Shown in pieces: positions 21,897 to 33,676 of a DNA stretch of 64,000 nucleotides. The notes beneath the pieces were generated by a model. The model had not been told where the DNA came from. It did not search any database and worked only from the letters and a program-made list of their open reading frames with translations. Source of the stretch: Cephalotrichum gorgonifer (lineage: Eukaryota > Ascomycota > Sordariomycetes > Microascales > Microascaceae); the NCBI GenBank assembly GCA_900312665.1, contig ONZQ02000002.1:2815863-2879862 (forward strand), read 5' to 3'. The position numbers were made by a program, and so were the translations under genes. The stretch's first letter is position 1; the number at the start of each line of letters is the position of its first letter.

Positions 21897-24800
21897 TTAG
21901 ATGCCCTCTTCCGGTTCTGCCAACGCGATGGTAATCTCCGGCGCATTCCAAATATCCCAGTCTCCACTATCTCCCCTGTCGCCAAAGGGCCGCAGCGCCG
22001 CGACCCTGACCGCATAGGTCCCTGGCTCGATCCACCCACCGTGCGCCAGCTCTCCCTGCCAGGAGTACTGCCTCGCGGTGAACGAGTTGACCTCCCGACT
22101 GGCCGAGCGGGGGAGGTTTTCCAAGGGGAAGTAGTTTCGTGTGGGAGGAGGTTCGAGAGCGATTATCTCCCTGACGTCAACTATAGTGCCGACATATCCG
22201 TTTTCGCCAGGCGTCGGCGGGTAGGACCAGGAGGATTCGTTCCAGCCAGATTCGAATAGCTGAGAAGGGGCATGTTAATATCTCTCTTCGGTCTAGAAAG
22301 ACTCGAGGAGGGTGGAGACTTACATCAAATCGGAACTCGCGGGTTCCGAACAGGGTTTCTACTCTGATCTGTACGGTGCCGTATATTTGGTCGAACCAGT
22401 CAAATGTATAGCTGCCGCGACTTGTGTAAGTGGGAGTGCACGATGCGATGGGGGTATAAGTACTCACTTGGACGTTGCACCGATAAGCTCAGGCTGCACT
22501 GCACCTGGGGTAAAAATTAGGGGGAACTGCTCCTTGAGGTCGAAAGCAACGCCTTTGAAATGTTAGCTCCCTTACTTGACTTACTACACAAACAAGACGG
22601 AAGTTGCTTAGAGGTGCTCACCGAAGTATGGGACAGCTAGTTCCTCGTCAATGCTGCTCGTGACGATGATCTTCCCGCTATAGCAGGGCAACCGGAACTC
22701 GTCCGAGTGAACGGGGCGTTCAAAGGTAAACCTAATATACCGTTAGCTCCGGTCTTACCCTAGTCCAATAATCGAGCATAACAAAATGCCCTTACTCTAC
22801 TGTCGTGGTGTCTCCGGGTGCGACTGTGACTTCATTCGGCAGGTCCACGCCGGCCACCAGGTCAATTGTCGTAATCTGGTTATATGCAGCAATAAACAGG
22901 CCCTGCGGCGCCCTCGCCTCGTACGCAGTAAGGGGCTGGTGCGAAAATGAGTATGTTACAGCTTCGTCACCGCCATTCGTGATCTCCAGAGAGTGCGTTG
23001 GGATAAAGTTGGTGGTGTCATTTAGAGAGAACGAATCAAAGTGGAGGGCAGTGGTGTACGTGAGTACCTTCCATGCATCAATAAGTCCCGAGCCAACCTG
23101 CGACGCAGGAGCGAGGGCACCTTCTGGGGCCGGATTCGGGTTAGGCGCGTGGCCTTCTTCGACGGGTATGGACCAGTCAACGGTCTGCCCACTCGAAATA
23201 ATCCGCTGATGGAGCTCCTTGGCAAATCCAGGTCCATGTTCGTCCCGGCCGCCATATCGACTGATCCATAGCGCGGCGACACCGGCAACGTAGGGAGTCG
23301 CGAAGGAGGTACCTCCAAAGGTCTTCCAGGCGGGGACGAAGTCGGCACTCTGGTCCGGCCAGCTGAATGCCGTGCTGTAGATTTGTCCTCCGTAGGCAGC
23401 GATGTCGGGCTTCAGGTGCAGGTCGTAGAGGCTTCCCCAGTTCGTGAAGCGCGTCGGGCGCCCGCCGTAGGGATCGACGAGGTTGAGGGCGTGACCTGCG
23501 TGCCTGGGGGATACGGTGGCTCTCACGGTGTCTGCGTTGCCTAGAGCTGCGTTGATTGTCTCGGCGGCAGATGCCTCGATGATTCCCGCGAAGAAGGGCT
23601 TAACCGCTTCGTTGTAGGTACTTTGAGGAGGCGTCAGAACCTCCCCGTCGTTGTAGAAGAGGATGTAGGTCGAGTTTCGTCTCGTGAGGTTCTCGACCTT
23701 GGTCGCATAGGAGCAACCCGCCTGTGAAGCAAGGACCACGTAATCGCCAAGGTTAACATCCTCTGGCAGCACTTCACAGGCGTTGAAGCCCACTTCAGGA
23801 GACCAAATAGGCAGATCGATGGCGAGGGAAAAACCGTCAGGCTCAGACCCAGTCATCATGGGCACCACAATCTCTCTGCCATCTGGAAAGCTTGCCGTAA
23901 CGTGGACGTCCCCCGGTTTGTGCGGCGGCTCGATGGCCCCAACAGCAAGCACGTTCCTCCCACCAGCACCCGAATCTATTAGGAACGGGCCGCTCGTCCC
24001 GCTGTTTCCGGCGGCCACGATGACAACCATGCCCTCGTCGACCAGGCGCGACCCAACGGTTCCCCAGGCGTTCTCCCCAAAACCTCCTGGTGCGCCGATG
24101 CTAGCACTGATGATATCTGCACCGTCGTCAAAGGCCTTTAGGAACGCGTCGATGAATACCTCCTCATCGGCGACGTTTGTGTGCCCGAAGACTTTGTAGG
24201 CGAGAATGGTGGCTTCAGGGGCGACACCGGTGAACCTATTTTCGAATCAGTAAAGGCTGTAGAATAGACTTTATGGGAAGTTTGGAGGGCTTGAAGCGTA
24301 CCAATCTGAGCTTCCAGCAATAATGCCAGCCACATGTGTCCCATGGTCATTTTGATATAGGTCTGGATTTCTCCTCTCAGGGTATGGATCGTCATCGGGG
24401 TTGATTCCAGCCGTGGGGTATCCGCCTCCAACAAGGTCATAGCCTCCACCAACCTTAAACCCAGGACCATACCCGCCTCCAAGGGCGGGGTGCAGGTAGT
24501 ACACACCCGTGTCGATGACAGCAACCTTTACTCCTTGGCCAAGGATGCCAGATGCCTGCACCTTGTCAACTCCCGTGAAGCTGTGCAGGTTATAGGTCAG
24601 GTTGGCTGGAAGGTCGTCTTCCAGGACAGCCTCCGGCTGCACCGTCACGGGGTTGCTCCCTGTGTCCGGGATGTCAAGGACGACCCTGTTCGCATTCCAC
24701 ACCTTGGACACCCCCTCAATCGAAGCGATGGATGAGCGGGTCTCAGATCTTGACTCTACACTGAGGCCGGTGAATAATTTATGGTTGAAACGCTTGAAGA

Positions 24801-25030
24801 TCTTTGTGTCTGCGTTAGAGAGAAGAGAGGCTTCTAACGCATCGACGTCCGTTCCCTTGTAAGTACCATGTCAGTTAAGTATAGGCTAACACCATAGACT
24901 AATGAAGAAATACCTCGGACACTTCGATAATGTATCTATCGGGGACGGCCGTAGAATCCTCGTCGCGGCGGAAGCCCGGGGCTGCTGAAGCCACACCCAG
25001 TAGGGCAAGGATAATGGGTGACCAATGCAT
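21897..25030 (-). CDS. Secreted subtilisin-like serine protease (S8, vpr/cucumisin-like with PA and Fn3-type domains)
   Basis: Seven exons: complement(join(21897..22259, 22324..22420, 22468..22552, 22622..22731, 22796..24235, 24302..24855, 24914..25030)); 921 aa. Signal peptide MHWSPIILALLGVASA. An inhibitor-I9-like propeptide follows (DRYIIEVSE...IFKRFNHKLFTGLSV...IEGVSKVW). Catalytic triad: D in VAVIDTGV (about 154), H in NDHGTHVAG (about 210), S in GTSFATPYVAG (about 533); the oxyanion Asn is in AAGNSG. A PA-type insert sits between His and Ser (FNACEVLP...GDYVVLASQAGCSYATK). The C-terminal ~350 residues include a beta-rich Fn3-like region (TTTVEFTFERP). This layout matches fungal secreted minor extracellular proteases. 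It probably degrades proteins outside the cell. The TG/G split codons at junctions all fit. Very confident. Confidence 0.95.
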
Positions 25031-28000
25031 AGTGACTGGAGCAACACAACTTCGGCTTGATCTACGCGAACACAAGCGAGTGGGTCGGAATTCGCGAGCT
25101 TATAAGAACGTCCGACTAACTGCATTCGCATCCGTCAATGAAAGGAAATCTCCGCCTGGTGGTGTAGTTCGGTAGTAAGTGGCCTTCCCCCCCTTTTATC
25201 TACTCACCCTCCGACTAGGGTCACGAGGGGATGTCTATCCTAGTCCGAGGACAGCTACGCAATGTGAGAGAGCTATTTCTGGGCAGAGCCGCAGCCGTGG
25301 ACGCACCTTCCCATGCCCGTGAAGTCGTATTCTGTGCCGCGTCGGCCGCCGTACCACCCTTCGGTGATGCATGGTGTGGCATACTACCGGGAATGAATAC
25401 TAGCAGGTACCCTGGTCACTATAGGATGCGTGTGGTAAGACGTTATTGTGATAGGCCTTGGAACCAGGGGCTCTTACTCAGACACAAACTCGAAGGATTA
25501 CCTCTGTGCTCGCGCTTGATATCCAGGTTCGGGTGCTAACCCGGAGCGGGATGGTCGGCCTGACGGCTCGGTGATGAGCTCATCCTTGGACCCCCTGTGT
25601 TGCACGTGGGACCGCAGTCCCTGGCCCAATCACGCTTTCCACTTGTGCAGATGCGGGAAGAATTTCAAGGAGACCGTCCTTCCTGCTCAGTCGGACCCTA
25701 GCCCGGTACAGAATACAAGCTATTTTGGAGCAATTTGGACAGGATCCAACCGTGACTGTATAAAATCAGCTTGCACCACCGGCCCGTCCCAGAAAATATC
25801 TCCCAACAGGGGCAACATTTGGTAGCGACGGGCATCCCAGGAAATACGAGGACGGTTCTCGTGTCGCGGTGACTGGACAATTTGGATTTGTGGAGTGCTG
25901 GGTGGCCATTTGGTTGGATAGACGTCCGGGGAGAGCGGAACAACCATCCTTCTCGTTCTGAGCACGATATGTATCTTTGGACGCACAACCCCCCACCATA
26001 GGCCTCTTCGTTGCAATCCTTGTGGGGGCAACGGACAAGCTTGGACGGGATGACACGAGGGCGCTGTATCCGGCTCACCCGGGATTAAGGTTGGGATTAC
26101 TAGTGGCCCGTATGCCAAGCGGTTGCTCGGTCCTTGCAGGGGTCGTTATCGACGGCAGGATAAGGTTTGGGTGGGGTGGGCCCAAGGTTTCGCCAAGATA
26201 TTACTCCCATATGCCTTATTATGACGAGGCCACTTCCTAATACAACGCTGGGCTTACTGTCATGTGCACGACGGGCGGAAGGGTACGCCTTTCTCACGGT
26301 GCTAACTACTCACTGTGTGATGAAATGACAGAAGTGCGTGCAGTGACGCCAAGGTTGGTCTTACTGAGCAACCCAGCTCACGGGAACTAGCTTCATCTTA
26401 CTCCTCCTCTACCCCTACCGAAGCTATCCAACCCTGCCGTGGTCCAAATTTTGCCCCCGGGAGAAACCCCATCACTACGATGCTTTACTCAGCATGCTGA
26501 CGGCGAGTCCTAAAACTTAATACTTAGCTTACGGATATCAGCGGCCTTGTCGGCTTAACGTCACGATAATCCGGTGCGCCCGCATTTTAGAATTCTTCGC
26601 ATGCAAACCTGGTACGGCACGGGCTTGGATGTCGGGGCGGCTGACGAAAGGGCTGATGCAAGGGACGGGGAACGTTTCCGCCTGAATTCCGGTTTCCGTC
26701 AACACACCTTGTCACCCATCGGTTTATCTTTCCTTTACCGAACGCCTAAATTTTATGCCGCTCGTAGTAGCCCTCCAGAGTCGACAGCCAGCCGATCACA
26801 TCATTCCAAGTGTGCATCTATTGAGCCTCGCCATTGTCTAGAAGTACAGCCGGTGTGGCCAGGCATCCTGAGCCGCAACACCGGACGGGCTATTTTAATC
26901 TTTCGCCTAAAACGCCTACACTGTAATAACGGCCTTGGTCGGTATTGGTCGCTCGCCAGATAAGCATTTTGCCGTCCGGGACGTCTGATAATGTCCGCCG
27001 CATGTGGCTCTGTTTAAACAAGGGAGGGGCGGAGGGATAAAATTGCGCCATGCAGAGCGAGACGGGAACTTGGACGGCCGTCGGGTATAATAAACCTTTG
27101 CTCCTTCTTTCGCGTGACCAGTGCCTTCCAGGGCGCAGTTGCTCCGGCAATTGCTGTGAGGCGTTCCGTCATGGATACGAAGGGCCACATGCCAATGCAC
27201 CGACCGGTGCAGTAGCGCAACTACTGCTCGTACGATATATGCATACGCGCAAGCACACCGAAGGTAAGGATACTAAGGAACACTGTTTAGCCGCATCCTG
27301 ATTGCGTACTAGGTCGGTCTTGTAGAGGGCTGTTGGCTTAGGCGTCTGCGATTCGGACTTCGGGGCAGAGAGGGCCGGTCTACCCAGTCCGGCGGGTTGG
27401 GATCCTTTCCAATGACCTATAAATAGTGCAATCTAGACACTTCATATCCACGTATTATCATTGAATTGGCCGCTCCCGGGCGAACGGCGACCGGTTGATG
27501 TACCACACGAAGCTATGGGACTGACCTTGGCCGAATGTATCAGAGCAAGCTGTCGGCTTTAGTCTCTGTACCAGTTTGAGCGCGAGCGACCTTCAGGAAT
27601 AACCAGGCTCCAGAGGAAGGAATAAGGGTCTACGCAGGAGACTTGTTGAGTCACGCCTCGTCTACCTGGGTGGCTCGTTCTCATGGCGGCTATGACAACA
27701 CACCCACCAATGGTGCTGTCCCAAGCGAAGGCGAGCGGTTATCCAGATGGATCAGGTGTGAGCTAATTCCAACTAAAGCTAAACGCCGTTGGGACTATTT
27801 ACCTAAGGTCCGCTCGACTATTCGTCGGGTGGCCATGCACCAAAACCCATAGTGTGCGTGGGTGGAGTTGTGGCCAACCTTTTAGGGGGCGATGCGAATA
27901 CATCTACCTGTTAGAGGGGCATTATAGGCGCTGGGATACCACCAGGATGCATTCTACAAGATGAGACCAATCATGATTTTACCGTAGGCGCGTCCTCGTG

Positions 28001-28606
28001 ACCAATGTAACTCCATTTCTACCCCTTTGGTCCTGAAGTAACACGACAGGCGCGTCAAACCCGATCCAGCCAACTCTCATGTCGCGTTGGAACTCTAACA
28101 TTACCTCTCAGCTTTGAGGTAAGTCGCATTTAGAAGGCGATTAATCCGTCGTGCGATATTACCTGAACTTGATTTAACTTCGTGAGTGGCGTAAGTGGAC
28201 CTGTTTGGCAACTCGACTGGTAACTCAACCCCTACCGGACGCTGGACTTCCTTCTGACGGGCTACAAAGTACTTTTGCCCTGCATGTGCAGCGGTCCCCC
28301 ATAGGTTGCATGCAGGGTCATGGCTTGGCATGCTCCAAGGATTCTTGTGTTGGCTCGACAGGGTCAACACACATTATTCGTTGGTATTGTGTACCCTCAT
28401 AGCAGACTGTCCCAGCCCCGATGAGTATAGAGTACTGCGCATCCCTTTTGACCTAACATCATCCCCCCTTCTTCTCCCACCTATCTTCAATATTTCGTAT
28501 TTGTTTGAATAGAGACGCTGTGTTAGGTATTCAGTAACACTCTGTCGTGAGGATCAGTGTGCTATATTGACCACCGTTCCTACTTATCCTAATCCGTGAC
28601 CCGACC
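25031..28606. other. Gene-poor region, no supported gene
   Basis: About 3.6 kb. Many overlapping open frames of 60-130 codons occur on both strands (notably 25.7-26.2 kb and 26.6-27.3 kb) without any protein motif, signal peptide or plausible intron chain. No terminal repeats or tRNA-like sequence found by eye. The part next to 25030 is the subtilase promoter; the part before 28607 is pyrimidine-rich. Confidence 0.5.
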
Positions 28607-29405
28607 ATGTTGGCATCCAATCTCGCACTTCTCACCGCGGTTGTCCCCCTGGTTCTGGGGGAGTCAAGCGCCACCATCTCCATGTCATGGGATCATGGGC
28701 AGCCCTGGATCGCTTCACTAGTCGCAGAGGTAATTATCGCCCAGCTCTGCCCCCCCCCCTCTCTCCTTCCGATAAAGACGTTACGCCTGCCCTGTCCTCA
28801 TACTAATATAGACACGGCAGTACGGTGACGAATCCTTCTACTCCGTGGGATGCCACACTACAGCCAAGCCAGAAGATTGCAGCCTCGACCGGCCGATGTA
28901 CCTAACGCAGATGCCCCACTATGTACACACATCCACGCTTTTGGGCGAGAGTACAATGTAAGATTAATATATTGAGTCAGAAGCTTGAGTCTCATCGAGG
29001 CTTACTCTGCGATTTTAGATATACCAACCACTATTGCAGCTGGCCCCCTTATAAGATCCCGGATGCGGAGGGATAGAGTATGGGCCACTCCGGAGCACCA
29101 CATTCTTTACCCCGATGAGCGAACTAGAGTATACCCAAACGGTCATCCCTCTCGTCGAAAACGCGCAGTTCCTCACGATGAACAGCCCTGCTCCTACAGC
29201 GAAGGGTGGCCCACCACTGACACAGACGGGGTCCTCTCCAACAGCAACGCCCACCGAAGATGATCCCCGAGAGTTTTCGGCTGATGGTCTTGGCAGTAGC
29301 AAACCTATGGACGGTGTTGATGCTGAGGGTCTAGCTAGCAGAGGTATGAAATGTGGTCTGGGCTGGGCGGTAGCGATGGCCGTCGCCATGGTGATGGTTG
29401 GTTGA
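28607..29405 (+). CDS. Probable GPI-anchored small secreted protein with a frame problem
   Basis: Exon 1 28607..28729 gives a clean signal peptide (AVVPLVLGES). A 82-nt intron (branch TACTAAT) leads to exon 2 28812..28957, rich in Cys/Tyr. A second intron (GTAAGA...TTTTAG) leads to exon 3 at 29019, reading YTNHYCSWPPYKIPDAEG and then TAG at 29074. In the next frame the sequence continues IEYGPLRST...MSELEYTQTVIPL, a Ser/Thr/Pro-rich stretch, and a hydrophobic C-terminus (LGWAVAMAVAMVMVG) typical of a GPI signal, stopping at 29405. One base missing in the GGG at 29070-29072 would explain the break; a different splice (for example a donor at 28951 to the AG at 29054-29055) is the other option. 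Whole-gene layout matches small fungal GPI proteins. The function is unknown. Confidence 0.55.
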
Positions 29406-30808
29406 GGCTAGAGAGAAAGAGAGTACATTCTGGTAATAGAGCTAATCCCACCTTCCATCATTCTGTCGTCTGTAGTTGTAAGACATCCCAGGATTGTCTG
29501 TAGATGGCAATTTCTTCACGATCATCCTAGTTCTCGAGTGTTAGGTGCACATGTAATCTCGGTATGCATTGAGACGGGTCCGCGATGCCTTTGTTTTGCG
29601 GAATATTGAAAAGCAAAGCCTGCATATGTAAAGGGGCAGACGTTTGGTAAAGCAAACTCTTGCAGGACCCGGACCCGGCTGAATCAACTGCGACTGTTCC
29701 ACGCCACGATTACCTTCAGAAGACGTCTAAAAGTGTGGGACGTTGTCCAAACTTAGTGTGCAAAGGCGATCCATGTAATAGTTCTCGACACGACAAGCTG
29801 CTTGTCTCTAGTAATAGGTCTTACCCGACCCATTATTTCACTGGCCCAGGAGCTCTCTATCCCGTGGCCCCGCACCGCCTGTCCCACGTCCTTTCAAAGC
29901 TTCATGGCATCCACCGATTTATCGACGACCAAGCCAGACAATCACTTGAATGGCAGCACCGTAGATTTTGCCCATCTGAGCGACTTGGACTTTCTTCTCC
30001 TCTGCGTCTTCCTGGTGATGCGTATTTGGTCGACCCAGCCGGGGTGTGAGGAGCCTATCCTAAGGTAGGAGGTATCTAAGGGCTTTGTGGAGCGACTTGG
30101 TGATAAGCAATTCCTTGGTGATCAAGTTAAAGTTAGGTACCCACCCCTACGAAGGATATTGATAGAGGGAAAGTTACTAACAAACCAGGCGTGACAACTG
30201 ACATGATGAGAGTTTTCTTCGGGACAAGGATGCAGAGACAGTTGAGCACAAGGGGACACCGGCCGGAGCGAGATTGTTGCTGGATGCTGTGAATGCTGAT
30301 GTAACACAGCGTGTACCACAGCGCGGGAACGTCGCTACGTCCTAAGTCCTCATCTATTAACTCCGAGCTAAACGTCCGGGTCGCATACGAGTGTCAACCA
30401 GCTCAGTGATAGCAAAGTGGAGATTTGTACAGCGCAGGCCCCACTAAACCTAACAACCATGCAGCCCAGGCTAACCCTTGTAGTCATCAGAAAATACATC
30501 CGCTTCCCGATTAGGAAAAAGGTTTCTGATTGGACGGAGCGCCGGATTGGACGATGCCTTCAACATGTGCATCACGATGCACAAGTCTCGCTCGCCGAGG
30601 AGACGGAGAATCAATTCGTAGATCTCCTAAGTCCGGGCCAGGTTCCTATAAAGGTAAGAGCAAGGCCGTCTCGATAAACTCGTACTTTGTCTTCATCCAC
30701 GCGCACAGCCTGCCGAACCCTGTTTTTCTTGAGACCTTTCATAAGCACCTGCACACTACTTGTAAAACACACCCACCCTTGTCCAAGCCACGCACAAAGT
30801 ACCCAGAC
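29406..30808. other. Intergenic with one possible short ORF
   Basis: About 1.4 kb before the SDR gene. Contains a short open frame at 29904-30068 described separately. The remainder shows no coding signal; the last 150 bp form the SDR leader. Confidence 0.5.
29904..30068 (+). CDS. Possible small ORF with a hydrophobic segment
   Basis: 54 codons, ATG 29904. The N-terminus is polar and looks protein-like (MASTDLSTTKPDNHLNGS), then a hydrophobic run LLLCVFLVMRIW. It has no recognised family and no conserved context, and it overlaps other open frames. It may be a first exon, a decayed gene or chance. Confidence 0.2.
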   Translation: MASTDLSTTKPDNHLNGSTVDFAHLSDLDFLLLCVFLVMRIWSTQPGCEEPILR

Positions 30809-31968
30809 ATGCCCAAAATCACCAAGTTCGTCCGCGACCAGTACACCACCCTACCGGTGCCCCAGCCCCCAGCCGACATGGCCTCCGCCACCTACATTGT
30901 GACGGGCGCGAACTCGGGCCTGGGCCTCGAGTGCGCCAAGCACCTCGTCCGCATGGGCGCCAGGCGCGTAATCATGGCCGTGCGCTCGCGCAGCAAGGGC
31001 GAAACCGCCCTGTCGGCCATCCGCTCCGCGACAGGCCGCCCGCACGCCGGCGAGGTCTGGGAGCTGGACCTCGCGTCGCCGGACTCGGTCGAGGCCTTCG
31101 CGCGGCGCGTCGACGCGCTCGATAGGCTGGACGGTCTCATCGCGAACGCGGGCGTCGCCATGTCCACCTTCGAGCTGGTCGGCGGCATGGAGACGACCGT
31201 CATGGTCAACGTCATCTCCACCATGCTCCTTGCCTTCCGGACGCTGCCCAAGCTCAGCGAGTGGGCGCGCCGGGGGGGCAAGCTGACGAACCTTGTGATC
31301 GTGTCGAGCAACACCGCCCTGGAGCCCGAGTTGGAGCAGAAGGTGGCGTCGCTCCGGGGCGATGTGTTCGACGCTCTCAGCGTGAAGGAGGGCTTTGCGC
31401 CCTTTGACCAGTTGAGGAGGCCCCGCCCTTATGAAGCCGGTTTCCATGTCTGCTAACGCGCGCTCCATTGCTAGATACCCCATGACCAAGCTTCTGGAAA
31501 TATTTGCGGTTCGCCAGCTCGCCTCGATCATCCCCGTGTCCACGTCCGGGGTCGTCGTGAATACCGTGAATCCTGGCCTGTGCTATTCGGATCTCGACCG
31601 CAATCTCGGGACCATGGCTCGGCTGGGTATGGCCGTGACGCGGAGGGTGCTTGCGAGAACGTCGGAACAAGGTAGCCGGACTCTACTTCATGCGGCTTTC
31701 GCCGGGCCCGAAAGCTACGGCGCGTACTGCTCGGAATGCCAGGTGAAAGAGTACGCCCTTCCCTTTCCCCGCCGACCTCCCCCGCACCCGATGTTCGCCC
31801 CTCGTGCGCATTCCCAAGGCTAACTTCTAAATTGGTAGGAGTGATATCCCAGCGTGGATAACAAGCGCGGTTGGAAAGAGCATGCAGAAACGTGTCTGGA
31901 CTGATCTGCTCAAGAGGCTCGAGTCGATCGGCCACGGTGTCGATATCGAGGCTCTCGCGGCAAAGTAA
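30809..31968 (+). CDS. Short-chain dehydrogenase/reductase
   Basis: Three exons: 30809..31410, 31475..31750, 31839..31968; 335 aa. Classical SDR signatures: TGANSGLGLECAKHLV (dinucleotide-binding TGxxxGxG), LDLAS, LIANAGVA (NAG motif), the catalytic Ser strand LVIVSSNTA, and YPMTK (YxxxK), which is split across the first splice (Q|YPMTK). The donor GTTGAG at 31411 is weak, but branch TGCTAAC and acceptor TTGCTAG fit. PGLCYSDL follows as expected after the active site. This type resembles the retinol-dehydrogenase-like fungal SDRs; NADP(H) is likely from the R residues in AVRSRSKGE. Substrate unknown. It converges on the transcription-factor-like gene with about 100 bp between stops. It is a single SDR gene with no pathway partners seen. 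Confidence 0.92.
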
Positions 31969-32072
31969 GGGAGGATTGAGAATCGGGCTGAGAGCTGAGG
32001 ACTGGGAGGGTTAGTGACCGCGGGTACTATGAGATAATACAGCTTCTGTCAACTATTGCTTCCTTTCTCTGC

Positions 32073-33676
32073 TCATTCCTTTCTCTGCTCATTCCGTTCT
32101 CTGCAAGCCGCAGCCCAAAGCTGCTTGCCTGGTTCGTCGTGGAATGCCCCCACCCACGGGTAAAGACACAAATGCGCCGTAGCGCTCTCCCACGTCTCGA
32201 GGGCGAGCGCGCTAGCTAGAACGCGGATACGCCGTGCGACGAACAAATCTGGGTCACAGCAAAGCTCAAACTCCGGCGCCGACACGGCGTAGATGAACAG
32301 GAGCCAGAGCTGCAGTGCGATGTATCCATCAGCCGTAGCATATGTCGTCTCGCCGCCGAAGTTGTCAAGACGAGTCCGGAGTAGACCGGAGAGCAAGGCG
32401 GCGCAGGAGCGTCGCCCGTTTCGGGCCTGGTTGAAAAGCGTACCCATAAAGGCAAGGAGGCCAAGCTGGCAGACATCGTCCAGGGGGTGCGAGGGTCGCT
32501 CTCCGCCAAGTGGAGCCTGGTCAACTAGGCGTTGTGTGAGGGACAGGACCAGGTTCTGGTACTGGAGGGCACCGAGCTGTTCCCGCCCAGCATAGCTGCA
32601 AAGAGCCAGTACGTCTGCCATGGCCAATTGAATCACAGGACTGGCCTCACCCAGAGGATGTGGTAGGGCAGGGTGTCGCACTCGGTCGGTCAGTGGCACG
32701 ACGTACGGGGGCTCCGGGAGCGGGGATACCTGTGAGCCGAAGAGAGTGCGCGTCCCCGACGCCAGGGCCAGCTCCAGGTCAACGCGGCGGACCTTGTTCC
32801 CCACCTCGGGGGTGTCCGAGCAGAGCGCCACCACCCCCCCGGGACGCAGCTCGAGGATGCGCTTCAGGCCCTGCAGGTGGACGCGGCTCTCGCTGGTGGC
32901 GCCCTGGAGGTTCGCGTGGAGGGCGAGCGAGATGGACACGAAGAGGCTGGAGTCCCGCGGCCTGCGGTCGGAGCCGAGATCGCGGCGGAGCAGGCGCAGC
33001 GCCAGCAGGAAATGTCGGGCGGACTCGAGAGGCTTCTCGCCGTGGGCATGGCCGTGAGAGATGCGGGCACCGGTCAAGGCTAAGGCGCAGTGGTAAACTG
33101 AAAGCCGGGGTTATCAGCATGAGTGCGAAAGCTCGGACAGGTCTGTGGCTTTGCGTTTCTTACCGCATGGCTCTCGGATCATGGTCTCAAACCAAGCAGA
33201 CACATCGCCGTTGGGCGGGCGGCAAAAGACACGAGGGTAAATCTCCTTTGAGATATTGTAGTGAACTGAAAAGTAATTTCCTTTCAGTGAGCACACAAAC
33301 CAAGACAAATGTCACGAGGGGTTTGCTCACACTCATGGATTAAATACCGGTCCGAAGGCGCGGCGGTTGGGAGCGGGAAGTAATCCAGCTCCGTGCCGGC
33401 GAAGGGGTTCCGAACCAATGCGACATCGGGCGTGGACTCGGGGTCGGTGCGTGGCGGCTTCGGGAGTAGGGCCCGCCCTTTCCCGAGTTCCGGAGAGACC
33501 GGCGCCCGGATCGCCGCCGGGCAGTCCAGGCGGCTGCCCTCGCGTTTCTGCTGTCCCCTGTGGCCTCTCGCAGGAATGATCCTACCGGCGTTCTTCCCCT
33601 TCATGGCATGATGTCGGACGATCCTTTGCGAGCGCCGATCCAGCGGCGCGTTGTTGTTAATGAAGCAGAGTTCCAT
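32073..33676 (-). CDS. Fungal transcription-factor-domain-like protein without a Zn cluster
   Basis: Three exons: complement(join(32073..33097, 33164..33265, 33331..33676)); 490 aa. The N-terminus MELCFINNNAPLDRRSQR...HHAMKGKNAGRI is the signature of a large group of fungal proteins that carry the C-terminal regulatory fold of Zn2Cys6 factors but no Cys6 DNA-binding motif. The middle and C-terminal parts are all-helical (SARHFLLALRLLRRDLG, SPVIQLAMADVLALCSY, ADGYIALQLWLLFIYAVS). I infer a regulatory or scaffold role; nothing shows direct DNA binding. Junctions T|TT CAC, G|TT TAC keep the frame. The 5' side runs into a G-rich region and an assembly gap 250 bp upstream, so an additional upstream exon cannot be excluded, though the start looks like the family's start. 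Confidence 0.8.
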
